NCBI GenBank assembly: GCA_021827645.1
Contig: JAKAVA010000060.1
Span: forward strand, 1-64,000
From: Planctomycetota bacterium
GTDB taxonomy: Bacteria > Planctomycetota > Phycisphaerae > WQYP01
Reading direction: 5' to 3'
Length of the DNA stretch: 64,000 nt
The position numbers and the translations under genes are program-made. Positions 36,081 to 45,200 of this stretch are shown in pieces (the stretch's first letter is position 1; each line of letters begins with the position of its first letter). The notes beneath the pieces were generated by a model. That model saw nothing but the letters and a program-made list of their open reading frames with translations. It was not told the DNA's origin and did not search any database.

Positions 36081-36416
36081 TCAGAAGCACCACGCTGCCA
36101 ACTGGGCGATCCCCAGGGCACTGGCCGCCAACACGGCTAAAGTCGGTAGCCAGCGTCTGATGACGCCATCGTCTGCTGGCACGGCACGGCCGTACGACAC
36201 TGCCAGCACGGCCGGTAAGATCATCGCGACACCGAACCACGCGGCGGAACGTGCCACCGCGTAACGCGGGGGATCGCCAATGAGCAATGTGTACCGGAAA
36301 TGCACCGCGTAAAGGACGGCCAAGGCGTTGGCACCGAGAAACGAGCACAGTGCGACAACAATCCAAGTGGCCTCCCACCACCGATGCCTGCCTGGTGGGC
36401 TCGCCGGAATTTCCAT
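36081..36416 (-). CDS. small membrane protein, possible RHS-cassette accessory/immunity
   Basis: 111 residues with three hydrophobic segments (about 16-38, 55-78, 88-108). The ATG at 36416 has an excellent GGAGG five bases upstream, which supports it over a longer overlapping frame in another register. It is the third gene of a probable operon starting with the RHS C-terminal gene at 37653. The position downstream of an RHS tip makes an immunity role possible, but nothing in the sequence proves it. Family not recognised. Confidence 0.55.
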   Translation of the reverse strand: MEIPASPPGRHRWWEATWIVVALCSFLGANALAVLYAVHFRYTLLIGDPPRYAVARSAAWFGVAMILPAVLAVSYGRAVPADDGVIRRWLPTLAVLAASALGIAQLAAWCF

Positions 36417-36452
36417 TCAGTACCTCCAATAATGGCCATGCTTGGCCGCACA

Positions 36453-37004
36453 CTATTTTTGGCCCGCGACAAAGACCCGCGCCCGCAGCGGTCCTACGAC
36501 CTCGCGGAGGCCTTCGTTCAAACCAACAAAACCTGCCGTCTCGACGGCGTATACGCTACACGTGAGACGGACGCTCATCCCCCGCACGCCACCGCGCACT
36601 GTGGGGCGAAAAGATTTAATGGACGCCTCTGGCTTCCTGAGCGAAACGCTATAAAACACGCCAAGCTGAGAGGCCCCTTCCGATGCGACGCCCTCAAGGT
36701 TAGCGCCCACTATTCGCGGCTTGGTGCCGCGCCGCCAACGAATCGTTATTAACACATGGGGTGGCTCGCCCCAGAACGCCGGGGTGGTATCGCCTGTGAG
36801 CGGCAACGAAATTTTGGTGATTGCGGTCCGCGCGCCCCCTTTTCCGGCCCATGACGTGCAGGCCACAGGGTGGACGTCCACACCTCCATGGGTGAGCGAG
36901 CCCGTGTCCATCGGCAGCAGCACGAAGATTACCAGCAGGATACTGACCGCCAACCCAATTGAGCCGGCGCGCCAAGGGCGCCACCCTTTTGGCGAATCAC
37001 TCAA
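36453..37004 (-). CDS. membrane-anchored hypothetical protein, possible RHS-cassette immunity
   Basis: 183 residues starting with TTG at 37004, which overlaps the RHS gene stop by eight bases and is preceded by a GGGGGT purine run. One N-terminal membrane helix (about 15-32, GSIGLAVSILLVIFVLLP) leads to an outer beta-rich domain, which contains repeated GGVRG/TVRGG-like turns. The coupling to the RHS gene suggests a toxin-immunity or chaperone relationship. I recognise no family. Start is not certain. Confidence 0.55.
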   Translation of the reverse strand: MSDSPKGWRPWRAGSIGLAVSILLVIFVLLPMDTGSLTHGGVDVHPVACTSWAGKGGARTAITKISLPLTGDTTPAFWGEPPHVLITIRWRRGTKPRIVGANLEGVASEGASQLGVFYSVSLRKPEASIKSFRPTVRGGVRGMSVRLTCSVYAVETAGFVGLNEGLREVVGPLRARVFVAGQK

Positions 37005-37653
37005 TGCGCACCCCCTCTGAACACCACTTAACCGTCATGGACTCGGGCTTCACAACCGTTCCCGCCGGGATATCCCTGGCCAACCCAAATTGGACGCCCC
37101 CAGGGGAGACCCCCTGTGTGATTTTATAGTAATCGACGAACACCTTGAACGTGTACCGTTTCATGTTGCCGGCGATATTTGGTGAATGGATGTCACCTAT
37201 CCAAGTTTCCGTGACCAACCGCGCGTCCTGGGCGATGGCGTTGAAATAACTTGTGCCGGTTAATTGTGAAGCTACGATCTCCGGTGGCGATTTGCAGGTC
37301 GCTGCCACGCGGAGTTCCTCCTCAGTTATTATTGTTGGCGTGAACGACCAATCCAATGGAATCTCGCCCTCTAAGAGCGGGATGCGAAAACGCTCCGTCG
37401 CTTCCCCCTCGGCGTCCACATTCCCCACTGGCGAGGAATTGACGAACTGGCATATGTTCGCACGGTTGGTATATCTCAGCGGGTCTTGGCTCGTCCATCT
37501 TCCCAGCGGCGGGCTGTAATTTCGGAAGCGCTCATCATACAGCCCCGTCACCGCATCCAGCGCCATCCCCTGATAGGGATTATTCACCATCGGCCGCTTG
37601 CGGCGGCGGTCCGTTTCCGAGCCGGACATTGGTTTTTCATTGGTGGCGGCCAT
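36997..37653 (-). CDS. orphan RHS core C-terminal tip with variable domain
   Basis: 218 residues. Residues about 22-82 are the terminal part of the RHS-repeat-associated core: NPYQGMALDAVTGLYDERFR, NYSPPLGRWTSQDP, and VNSSPVGNVDAEG, the hyperconserved exit after which a variable toxin domain normally begins. The large N-terminal RHS shell is absent; upstream is only 250 bases without gene remains. Residues 83-218 form a domain I do not recognise. It is thus a displaced RHS tip, as produced when toxin cassettes are exchanged, followed by two short genes that could give immunity. A T6SS module lies 3.6 kb further on the same strand. Confidence 0.8.
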   Translation of the reverse strand: MAATNEKPMSGSETDRRRKRPMVNNPYQGMALDAVTGLYDERFRNYSPPLGRWTSQDPLRYTNRANICQFVNSSPVGNVDAEGEATERFRIPLLEGEIPLDWSFTPTIITEEELRVAATCKSPPEIVASQLTGTSYFNAIAQDARLVTETWIGDIHSPNIAGNMKRYTFKVFVDYYKITQGVSPGGVQFGLARDIPAGTVVKPESMTVKWCSEGVRIE

Positions 37654-37758
37654 ACGAACCCCGACATTTCAATATCTATGGAGAACCATAACGCGCGGGG
37701 CAGGCGGAATCAAACGGCGGGCGGTGGTGGCGGCGGCATAATGGGAGCGCCGCAGGTG

Positions 37759-37784
37759 CCGGTGGAATAAATCCACCGGCTCGC
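37759..37784 (+). repeat. REP palindrome (stem-ATAAA-stem-CTCGC), copy at 37.8 kb
   Basis: CCGGTGGA, loop ATAAA, TCCACCGG, then CTCGC: a perfect eight-base stem with a five-base loop and the conserved CTCGC tail. It matches copies around the RAYT gene at 62.1 kb. It lies in the 250-base gap upstream of the RHS tip, which otherwise holds nothing visible. Confidence 0.75.
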
Positions 37785-37903
37785 ATTTGCGATGGTCGTG
37801 ATTCATCTGCTCCGCGGCGCCGCAGCCCGTCCCCTGCGGTTCATGCCGTTGGCTGTTGAAAGTTGAGTTTTCATACAGAGGGTACCACGGCCGGGCGGAT
37901 CGG

Positions 37904-39559
37904 CTAAAGTTCCTGAGTGGCGATGTAGGTCTCGAGTTCCTCGATTGAAACGCTGCTGTGGACGGCCAGATAAAATATCCCCAGACTGAAAGCCGCTACG
38001 ACGAGCGTATCGTAGGGGAACGGCATGAGATTAATACCCCCCACCAGATGATGCGGACCGATGTAATCCAGTAAAACGAGCCCCAGCAGATAAGGTGCAA
38101 CCCACCACGTGCTTCTCCAAGCCAACTCCCCCAGCGACCGCCCGTTGAGGAGCCGCCAGGCAATAAACGCGATAAAAATGACGGCCAGTGCGATCATCAA
38201 CACTTCAAGCGTTTTGAGTCCGGACCAGTAAATCATCAGGTTTGAAATGATGAAGGTGATGGGTGCGAGAATCCGTGCGGCCGGCAGGCGGAATGGGCGC
38301 GGATACTCCGATTCCGGCCTCATCTTGCGCAGGGATAAAAGCACCACCGGCCCGATACCGTATGAAAGCACACTGACCGAGGAGATGTAGCCGACCAATT
38401 GCGACCAGCTCGGCAGCGGCAGAAGAAAGATGATGCCGACGAGAAACGCCAGCACGCATGCAACCCATGGAACGCCATTGCGATTGAGTTTGGAAAACAC
38501 CTTGTGGATGAGGTGGTCGGAGCCCATGGCGGATATAACGCGAGCCGATGTGGTGATATAGATGAACCCGGTTCCGCCGGGTGAAATAACCGCATCAACA
38601 TAGAGGATGTACGTCAGCCAGACCAGACCCAGTGCCTGCGCAGCGGCGGCCAAGGGAGCGGCACCAAATTGAGCCAGGTATCCGGCGGTGGTGATTTTGG
38701 CCCACCCGGTTTGGGCCAGCGTGTGCGGATCGACCGAAGCGATAAATCCTGCCTGAAGTAAGAGATAGATCAGCAACCCGATCAGAACCGATCCCACCAC
38801 CGCGATGGGAATATTGCGTTTGGGATTGGTACTCTCACCGGCGAGTTCAACCGCCTGCCTGAAACCGAGAAAACTGAAAAGCACCCCGGCCGTGCTCAGC
38901 GAAGTGAAGATGCCCTCAACCTGCGAGCGGCTCTCGGCCGGATTGATGTGAAAATTCTGCCAGTGATGCCCGACTGCCAGAAGCATGATGGCCGTGAGCA
39001 GCGGAACGGCCAGCTTCCACCAGCCGGCGGTATTGCTGATGCGCATCGCCCATTTAATACCCAGAAAATTCAGCAGCGTAAATACGGCGAGCATGGCGAT
39101 GGCGATGATCATGCCCGTCCCGGTAAGCAGATTGGCCCCACCGGCACTGCGATAGATAAACGGCGGAATCCAGTGCAGAGAAAGACGCTTCACAAGGACA
39201 TCGAGATAATTCAACGATGCCACGACCTCGGCCGGGGCAACGCTCACATACGCCAGAAATAATATCCAGCTCCAGATTCGCGCCAGCAACGAGCCATGGG
39301 TAAGCCGGGGAAAATGCACCACGGCTCCGGCCCGGGGAAAAAGCGTCGCCAATTCAGCGTAGACAATCGCCAACAGCAGGATCGCGACGCCGCCAATGAT
39401 CCATGAAAAAAGGCTCAAAGGACCGGCGTGCACCGCCGCGTTAAGAGGACCTTTAAGCCAACCCGAACCGATAATCGCTCCGAGACTGGCATAGAGCAAA
39501 CCAATCACCCCGGCTTCACGTTTAAGTCCGGGAGATGAATCCGTTCGATTGCTGGACAT
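37904..39559 (-). CDS. APC-superfamily amino acid permease
   Basis: 551 residues with about 12 to 14 membrane segments. The first helix carries LLYASLGAIIGSGWLKGPL (21-39), the unwound GAIIGSG substrate-binding motif of APC transporters; the conserved FRLP after helix 10 (YPRPFRLPAARIL) is also there. It should be a proton- or cation-coupled amino acid importer in the inner membrane; substrate unknown. GAGG lies about six bases before the ATG at 39559. Divergent from pabB and separated by about 275 bases in which nothing else is visible. Confidence 0.92.
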   Translation of the reverse strand: MSSNRTDSSPGLKREAGVIGLLYASLGAIIGSGWLKGPLNAAVHAGPLSLFSWIIGGVAILLLAIVYAELATLFPRAGAVVHFPRLTHGSLLARIWSWILFLAYVSVAPAEVVASLNYLDVLVKRLSLHWIPPFIYRSAGGANLLTGTGMIIAIAMLAVFTLLNFLGIKWAMRISNTAGWWKLAVPLLTAIMLLAVGHHWQNFHINPAESRSQVEGIFTSLSTAGVLFSFLGFRQAVELAGESTNPKRNIPIAVVGSVLIGLLIYLLLQAGFIASVDPHTLAQTGWAKITTAGYLAQFGAAPLAAAAQALGLVWLTYILYVDAVISPGGTGFIYITTSARVISAMGSDHLIHKVFSKLNRNGVPWVACVLAFLVGIIFLLPLPSWSQLVGYISSVSVLSYGIGPVVLLSLRKMRPESEYPRPFRLPAARILAPITFIISNLMIYWSGLKTLEVLMIALAVIFIAFIAWRLLNGRSLGELAWRSTWWVAPYLLGLVLLDYIGPHHLVGGINLMPFPYDTLVVAAFSLGIFYLAVHSSVSIEELETYIATQEL

Positions 39560-39834
39560 TCCTTTTCCTCACATGCGGCGATCCCTCCGGGTACCGGCGG
39601 TTTACCGCCACCGCCTGCGTCTCAGATGCCCGGGCTCTCCACGGAGCCGGGCGTTGAGCGTATCATCTCCATCGGACACGATGAGGGAACCGATGAAGGA
39701 GCCTATGACTGTTGCGAGCCCAACCTGTTGCCGCCGATCAACGATCACTCATATGGAATCCTGGGGCAACGCATCATGCTCCGCCGCCGGGCGGTAGTGT
39801 AACGTTTTTTGTCGGCTTTGTCTGAACCGTGGGG

Positions 39835-41250
39835 ATGCCCGTGGATGGATCAACTTTGTCAACCAAGTTAACCTTACCCCCGGCTGCCACCGATATTCAC
39901 GCCACTCCGCCGGCAACGTATGGCTGCTCGGCAACGGCGGAACAACTGGCACAAACCCTGGACCGGGCAAAGTGCGACATGGCCGTACTGACCGGGGGAT
40001 GGTTTGGTGCAATGATCGTCGCCGCCGTTCCATTGATTGAAATTCAACTTCGGGCGGAGGCAGATGGTTGCGCTTTACATGTATGCGAGATCGGAAGGCC
40101 GGATTGCAGAACCGAAGAACATCATCTTTCCCACGGCGACGGAATCCGCAGGCTCTGCGACCGGATGGAATTTACCGGGGGTAAGCCGCAATCGCTGCCG
40201 GACGGTGTGGGATGGATCGGCTATTTCAGCTATGAAGCGGGGCGAGGGATTGAACTGCCGCCACACCACAGGACGGATCTCCTCGCCAGTTTTCGGTATT
40301 ATCAGCAATATTATATTTTACCTGAACCTGGTCGCTGGGTGCTGGCCGCAACATCCATCGGCAAAGTGCCGGATAACGGATTGCTTGATGACATGAAAGA
40401 TCGCCTGATGGAGGCCGAAAGGGAACCACGGCGCCCGCCGACGATTATGCGGCAAGTAAGTGCTCCGCAGAAGGACGAATACACATCGGCTTTGTTGAAG
40501 GTGCTCGACTATATTGCGGCAGGCGATATTTATCAGCTTAATCTCAGCCGCCGTTGGCTGGGTGAAGCGGCCGATCCATTGGCATTGTGGCAGGACATGT
40601 ATGCCGCCAATCCGGGGCGATATTCGGCGTACATTCGAAGTGGCCCGCAGGCGATCTGCTGCACGTCGCCGGAATTGTTTCTGAATCGGATCGGCGATGA
40701 GCTGATCACCTGCCCGATTAAAGGTACCCGGCGACGTAACACGAAGGATCACGATCTGGATCGGCAGGCGGCTGAAAGCCTCATGCACAGCGAAAAAGAA
40801 CAGGCCGAGCTTGCCATGATCACCGATTTATTGCGCAATGACCTGGGACGGGTGTGTGCCACGGGCAGCGTGAAGATCATTGATCCGCGACGGCTGGAGG
40901 CTCTGCCGAGCATCTGGCAGACCTACGCTGTCATTCACGGCACGGCGCGGCACCATTGGGGGGATATTCTCGCAGGTATGTTGCCGGGCGGATCTATCAC
41001 GGGCGTGCCGAAGATTCGCGCTATGGAAATCATCGGTGAACTCGAGCCCGGTGCACGGGGTGTTTATTGTGGTAATATCGGATGGATCGGCTGCGGCCGG
41101 GGTAGTTTTAATATTGCCATACGCACCGCGGTATGGGAATCGGGCCGGTTTTGCTATGCGGCCGGGGCCGGAATTGTGGCCGACAGCGATCCGGAAATGG
41201 AATTTGCCGAGATCTGCGCCAAAGCACGCGCGGTGACGGATATTTCATAG
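39835..41250 (+). CDS. pabB: aminodeoxychorismate synthase component I
   Basis: 471 residues from the ATG at 39835 (an in-frame GTG six bases earlier is possible). The C-terminal chorismate-binding domain holds CPIKGTRRR near 293-301: the lysine in PIKGT separates PabB from anthranilate synthase TrpE, which has PIAGT. ELAMITDLLRNDLGRVC, LPGGSITGVPK and a GAGIVADSDPEMEFAE ending are the catalytic blocks. It converts chorismate to 4-amino-4-deoxychorismate for folate synthesis, with a PabA glutaminase not encoded nearby. It stops 10 bases before the converging end of the type VI secretion operon. Confidence 0.94.
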   Translation: MPVDGSTLSTKLTLPPAATDIHATPPATYGCSATAEQLAQTLDRAKCDMAVLTGGWFGAMIVAAVPLIEIQLRAEADGCALHVCEIGRPDCRTEEHHLSHGDGIRRLCDRMEFTGGKPQSLPDGVGWIGYFSYEAGRGIELPPHHRTDLLASFRYYQQYYILPEPGRWVLAATSIGKVPDNGLLDDMKDRLMEAEREPRRPPTIMRQVSAPQKDEYTSALLKVLDYIAAGDIYQLNLSRRWLGEAADPLALWQDMYAANPGRYSAYIRSGPQAICCTSPELFLNRIGDELITCPIKGTRRRNTKDHDLDRQAAESLMHSEKEQAELAMITDLLRNDLGRVCATGSVKIIDPRRLEALPSIWQTYAVIHGTARHHWGDILAGMLPGGSITGVPKIRAMEIIGELEPGARGVYCGNIGWIGCGRGSFNIAIRTAVWESGRFCYAAGAGIVADSDPEMEFAEICAKARAVTDIS

Positions 41251-41259
41251 GATACGAAT

Positions 41260-42258
41260 TTAACGTCCCTCATCGGGGAGGTCCGGAGCCGTTGATTGAT
41301 CGGCCCGCAGACAATCGGCCAGATAAGCTTCACAACGCGCTATGAAAGCGTCATCGAGATCAAAAGGGATATCCGTACAGAGAGGAATTTTTTCACGACT
41401 GGCCCGCAACGGGAAGATGCTCGCGGGCTTGATGGCACCAGCGATCAAATCTGTGAACCGATCGTCCGGCCTTCCCTGATGGGATACCGCCGTCATGGGC
41501 ACCGTGCGTCCGACCAGCGAGAGATACCACATCGGCCATTGAATCAGAGAAGGATCACCGGGCCCGCCGCCGCCGACACCCGGCAGACGGATGAGATCAT
41601 AAAATGAATCCGCCCGGTCGGGCAGATTATCTTTCACCTGCAGGAGTGATCGCCGCAGGGCATATAGGAGCCTGGCGCGGGAACGCGGATCAGGAGCGGA
41701 TTTCAATAGCCCGGCGACCTGCGATCCGCTGAGCTTGGAAACCAATTGATTCATCGGTGCGATCACCGCTATCCGTTTCGCCAGTGCCGAGCTCGCCTCC
41801 TCAATGGCTGATTCAAGTCCTGCCGCAGTCGGATTACCGCTGTTTTTTTCATAAAAAGCGGCAAGAATCGGACCAGCGGCGGAGAATGCACCTTGCGGAT
41901 CGAGCCCGCGTGAATAGACGATACCGATGAGCGGAAAAAGATTGCGGCCCTTGCCATCACTCGAAGACCAGATTCCACCGATGAGCAGTGTATCCGCCAC
42001 CTGATGGACGAATCGATGATTAAAGCAGGGGATGAGTTCGGGTTCAGGCAGATGCTTCCAGGAGCCAGAATTGATGTTACCTGCGAGCGCCTCGACATAA
42101 AATCGCTGTTTGAAATCCAGCACCGTCTGATTGGCAACGCCCTGATCCGGCATGTGGTCATCCCATGCGGGGTGCTTGCCGATGACGTGAAATGTCAGCT
42201 CCGGCGAGCCGACTCTGGGCTGCATGATTCGAGCGGTAAGTCTGGATAAAAATGCCAT
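41260..42258 (-). CDS. TagF-like type VI secretion accessory protein
   Basis: 332 residues. FHVIGKHPAWDDH (23-35) and FNHRFVHQVADTLLIGGIWSSSDGKGRNLFPLIG give the N-terminal block of TagF (DUF2094), with G-K-(L/H)-P-x-x-x-D as its core. TagF sequesters T6SS components and blocks firing unless relieved by phosphorylation signalling. Here the C-terminal half is longer and has no obvious phosphatase. The gene ends the T6SS operon, 38 bases after tssM. No PpkA/PppA genes are in the window. Confidence 0.75.
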   Translation of the reverse strand: MAFLSRLTARIMQPRVGSPELTFHVIGKHPAWDDHMPDQGVANQTVLDFKQRFYVEALAGNINSGSWKHLPEPELIPCFNHRFVHQVADTLLIGGIWSSSDGKGRNLFPLIGIVYSRGLDPQGAFSAAGPILAAFYEKNSGNPTAAGLESAIEEASSALAKRIAVIAPMNQLVSKLSGSQVAGLLKSAPDPRSRARLLYALRRSLLQVKDNLPDRADSFYDLIRLPGVGGGGPGDPSLIQWPMWYLSLVGRTVPMTAVSHQGRPDDRFTDLIAGAIKPASIFPLRASREKIPLCTDIPFDLDDAFIARCEAYLADCLRADQSTAPDLPDEGR

Positions 42259-42296
42259 CGAGTTGTCACTTTCTACAGAGACGTATTGAGTACCGG

Positions 42297-45200
42297 TCAG
42301 GGAGCGTGGGCACGCGGCCAGACTGAGATGCGTGGCAGCGGTCGGGAAAACGTCAGTGAAAGCACCATTTTACGGGCCGCCTTGAACTGGTCGTGGGTCT
42401 CGATGACGATCCGCCAGTGCCGCCCGTCGGTTGTTCGGGCATGATACAGGTAGAGCAGTTGCAGCGGCGCCCAAGGGCCGCTAAATGTCATGATATGGTT
42501 GGGTTTGGGTACCGGCACCGAATTCGGATCTGATTCGTAAAATTTCAATTTCAGAGTCTGATGCGCGCCGCCCGGGACGGGGATGCTGCCGAGAGAATTA
42601 GCGGCAGGCGACCGGAAGCTGACCACGCCCAAGACTTTACCCGAATCCGTCATGGTCATATAGGGCCAGATGATCTGGGCGGTGTTGTCAGCCGGATTGG
42701 TCTTGTCCTTGGCGGACACCTGTAATCGGCACATCAGCGGCTTGCCTGAGACTCCGTGAAGCGCGGCGAGAATTTTTCTGACGATGACCATCTGCTCGGT
42801 GGTAAGGCCGAATACCGAATAAGACACGTGCCCCTGCATCATCCGCAGCAGATGATTGAGGGCGGAATCGGGAGTCAGATCGGTGGTGGCATGGGTTGAA
42901 ATCGGCAGCGAATCCATATCGGCCGCAAAACCGGCGATCGTCGCGGATGAAAACTGGATGGTGGGTCGTCCCCCGTGAGCGGGGATAAACAGTGGGAATG
43001 CGGGCTTGCGGCGCAAGCGGTTGAGAATCGCATCGACCCGAGAGAGGGCATCGTCGGCCAGCGATCGGACGCCGGCAAGCGTCAGCGACGCCAGATAAGC
43101 CTGGACAAACGACGGATGGTCCGCCGAGCGAATGATGTATCGACGGTAGATGTCCACCGGTTTTTCCGTCAGCAACTGGGCGCGGGCCTGAAGCGGGTCG
43201 GAACTCAGTTGCATCCAACGGTTGAGGACTTTTCGCCAGCTCCTCTCATTTGCCGCATTGTCAAGCTGCGCGCGACCGGCTTTGATCGATTCCATTGCCC
43301 GAGCCCAATACCCCTGCGAACCGGACGCAGCGGGAATAGCCAGCGCGGCCTCAGCACGACGCCCAAGGGCGGTCAGGTTTGTGAAAAGTTCCCCAATCTG
43401 CAGGGTTGAAACCGCGGTATAAAACTGCCGCCATTTGACGTTTGGAACCTGAAGCTGATCCGTCACCACACCCGCCCAGTAATGCCCGTAAGCATCCCGG
43501 TATGCGCGATAGGCCGGATCAGACTGCCTGTATCTCGACATTAATTCTGCGGCAGCAAACACCGAAGAACCAGCCGATGATGAACCTGGAGGGGCCATGA
43601 GATCGTTACCGATGGCGCGCCAGGCGGACAGCAACGATCCGCCGATACGAGGATCAAAAGCGGTATTAAATGGTTTTCCGGCTGCGGCTACCAGCGGGAT
43701 ATCGGGATAGTTCTGATTTAATGGCAATTTTGCCGCGGCGCTGGAGATCAGATGTTCCAAGTCGGACGCGTCTGATACGGGGGTTTGTGTTGCCATAGCG
43801 ATCACATCGGAGAGGCGATGGGCCCGCACGACATCCAGGGCGGTGAGGGAGGCCTGGATCGCTGATCGATTAAATGCCGCCGCCGGCGCGGGTCCGGCCT
43901 TCGACAAACCTGCAGACGTCGCGGACGCCGCACTGCGGATATTGGCAGCCTGAGCGTTGAACTCGCTGAGCCAGCGGGAAACGGCCAGCACATCGGTCGG
44001 GGCGGCCGGTGAGGTGAGCAATTTTGCCGCCGCGAGATAAATTCGGCTGCGTAATGTCAGTTCGCGGTGTCCCTGCACAAGCGCCAGATCGAGTTGATCG
44101 ATGGTGTGAATCTTTGCGGCCATTGCCGCCAGAGGCGATTGGGCGGATGCTTCGGCGGCGAGAATGTACCTGCGCAGAGCGAGCAAATCCGCCATACCCT
44201 GCGGTGGCAATTTTCCCCCGAGCGCTGCCGATAAAGCCTCGGCCGGCAATTTTTTATGCGATCCGAGGGTATCGATCCATCGGGTGTTGCGGGCGAGCAG
44301 TTCCAATGCTTGACGGCGACGGGTGATCAGATGCGATGCGGAGGTTTCATATGCAGCAAGCAGCGATTGACTGCGGGACAGGTTTGAGAGTTCCGCCGTC
44401 AGTTGTGCATACATTCCGGAGAGCTTGCCGAGCAGATGGGAAACCTTGTCCCACGCGAGGCGGCCGGCAGAAGCCGAATCACTGAATGAGTACGCCTGCG
44501 CCCATTGGATTAATGATTTTTCAGTATGATTGAAGGCGGCGAGATGTTGTTGCAGATTCAGGATAGCGGCCAGCGAGGCATTACCCGAAGCCACACGCCG
44601 GTTCCACACATCAATGGTATGAACGACACCCAAGCGCAGGGCGCGGTAGAAATTCTGATCGGACGCCAGATGCAATTTGTGGGGCGGCCACTGCCGGTTG
44701 GAGCGGTAGAGGTGTTTGAGTGTTTCAGCGACGGAGGCCGATTGGTACGTTTTGTATGCTTGGTAATCCGCAGGTGAGAGAACGAATCGCGCCAGGGAAT
44801 TAAGATGCTCGCTTTCCGATACCGCCTTACTTCCGGTGATACCCTGACGGTGCGAGCGGACCAGGTTGATGAGTTCAATCAGGGCGAGAGTCTGTGCCGT
44901 CGCTTCGCCGGGCCGGGGCGGCGTTGAAGGCGGAGGAGAGAGTAACCGGGCCTCGGTTGCGGCGACCAGCGGTGCGACAATGTGATCATTGAACATCACC
45001 CGGTACGCCTTGAGGCGATCCGCATTGACCTCTCCCCCCAGGATCGCAACCGGACGAAATATGACAGGAATATGAATGGGCCTGCGAACCAGATTCAGTC
45101 CGCGGGCAAAAAAGTCGGCCAGAGTCTGCCCGTCGATTTTCTCGGTGATGCCTGCGTAGTTAAACCGGGGTGTGCCGAGGGCATGGCGATCGCGGCGGAT

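Noticed and set aside
35872-36453. 193-codon minus-strand frame
   Set aside because: Overlaps 36081-36416, which has a perfect Shine-Dalgarno and membrane-protein composition in another register.
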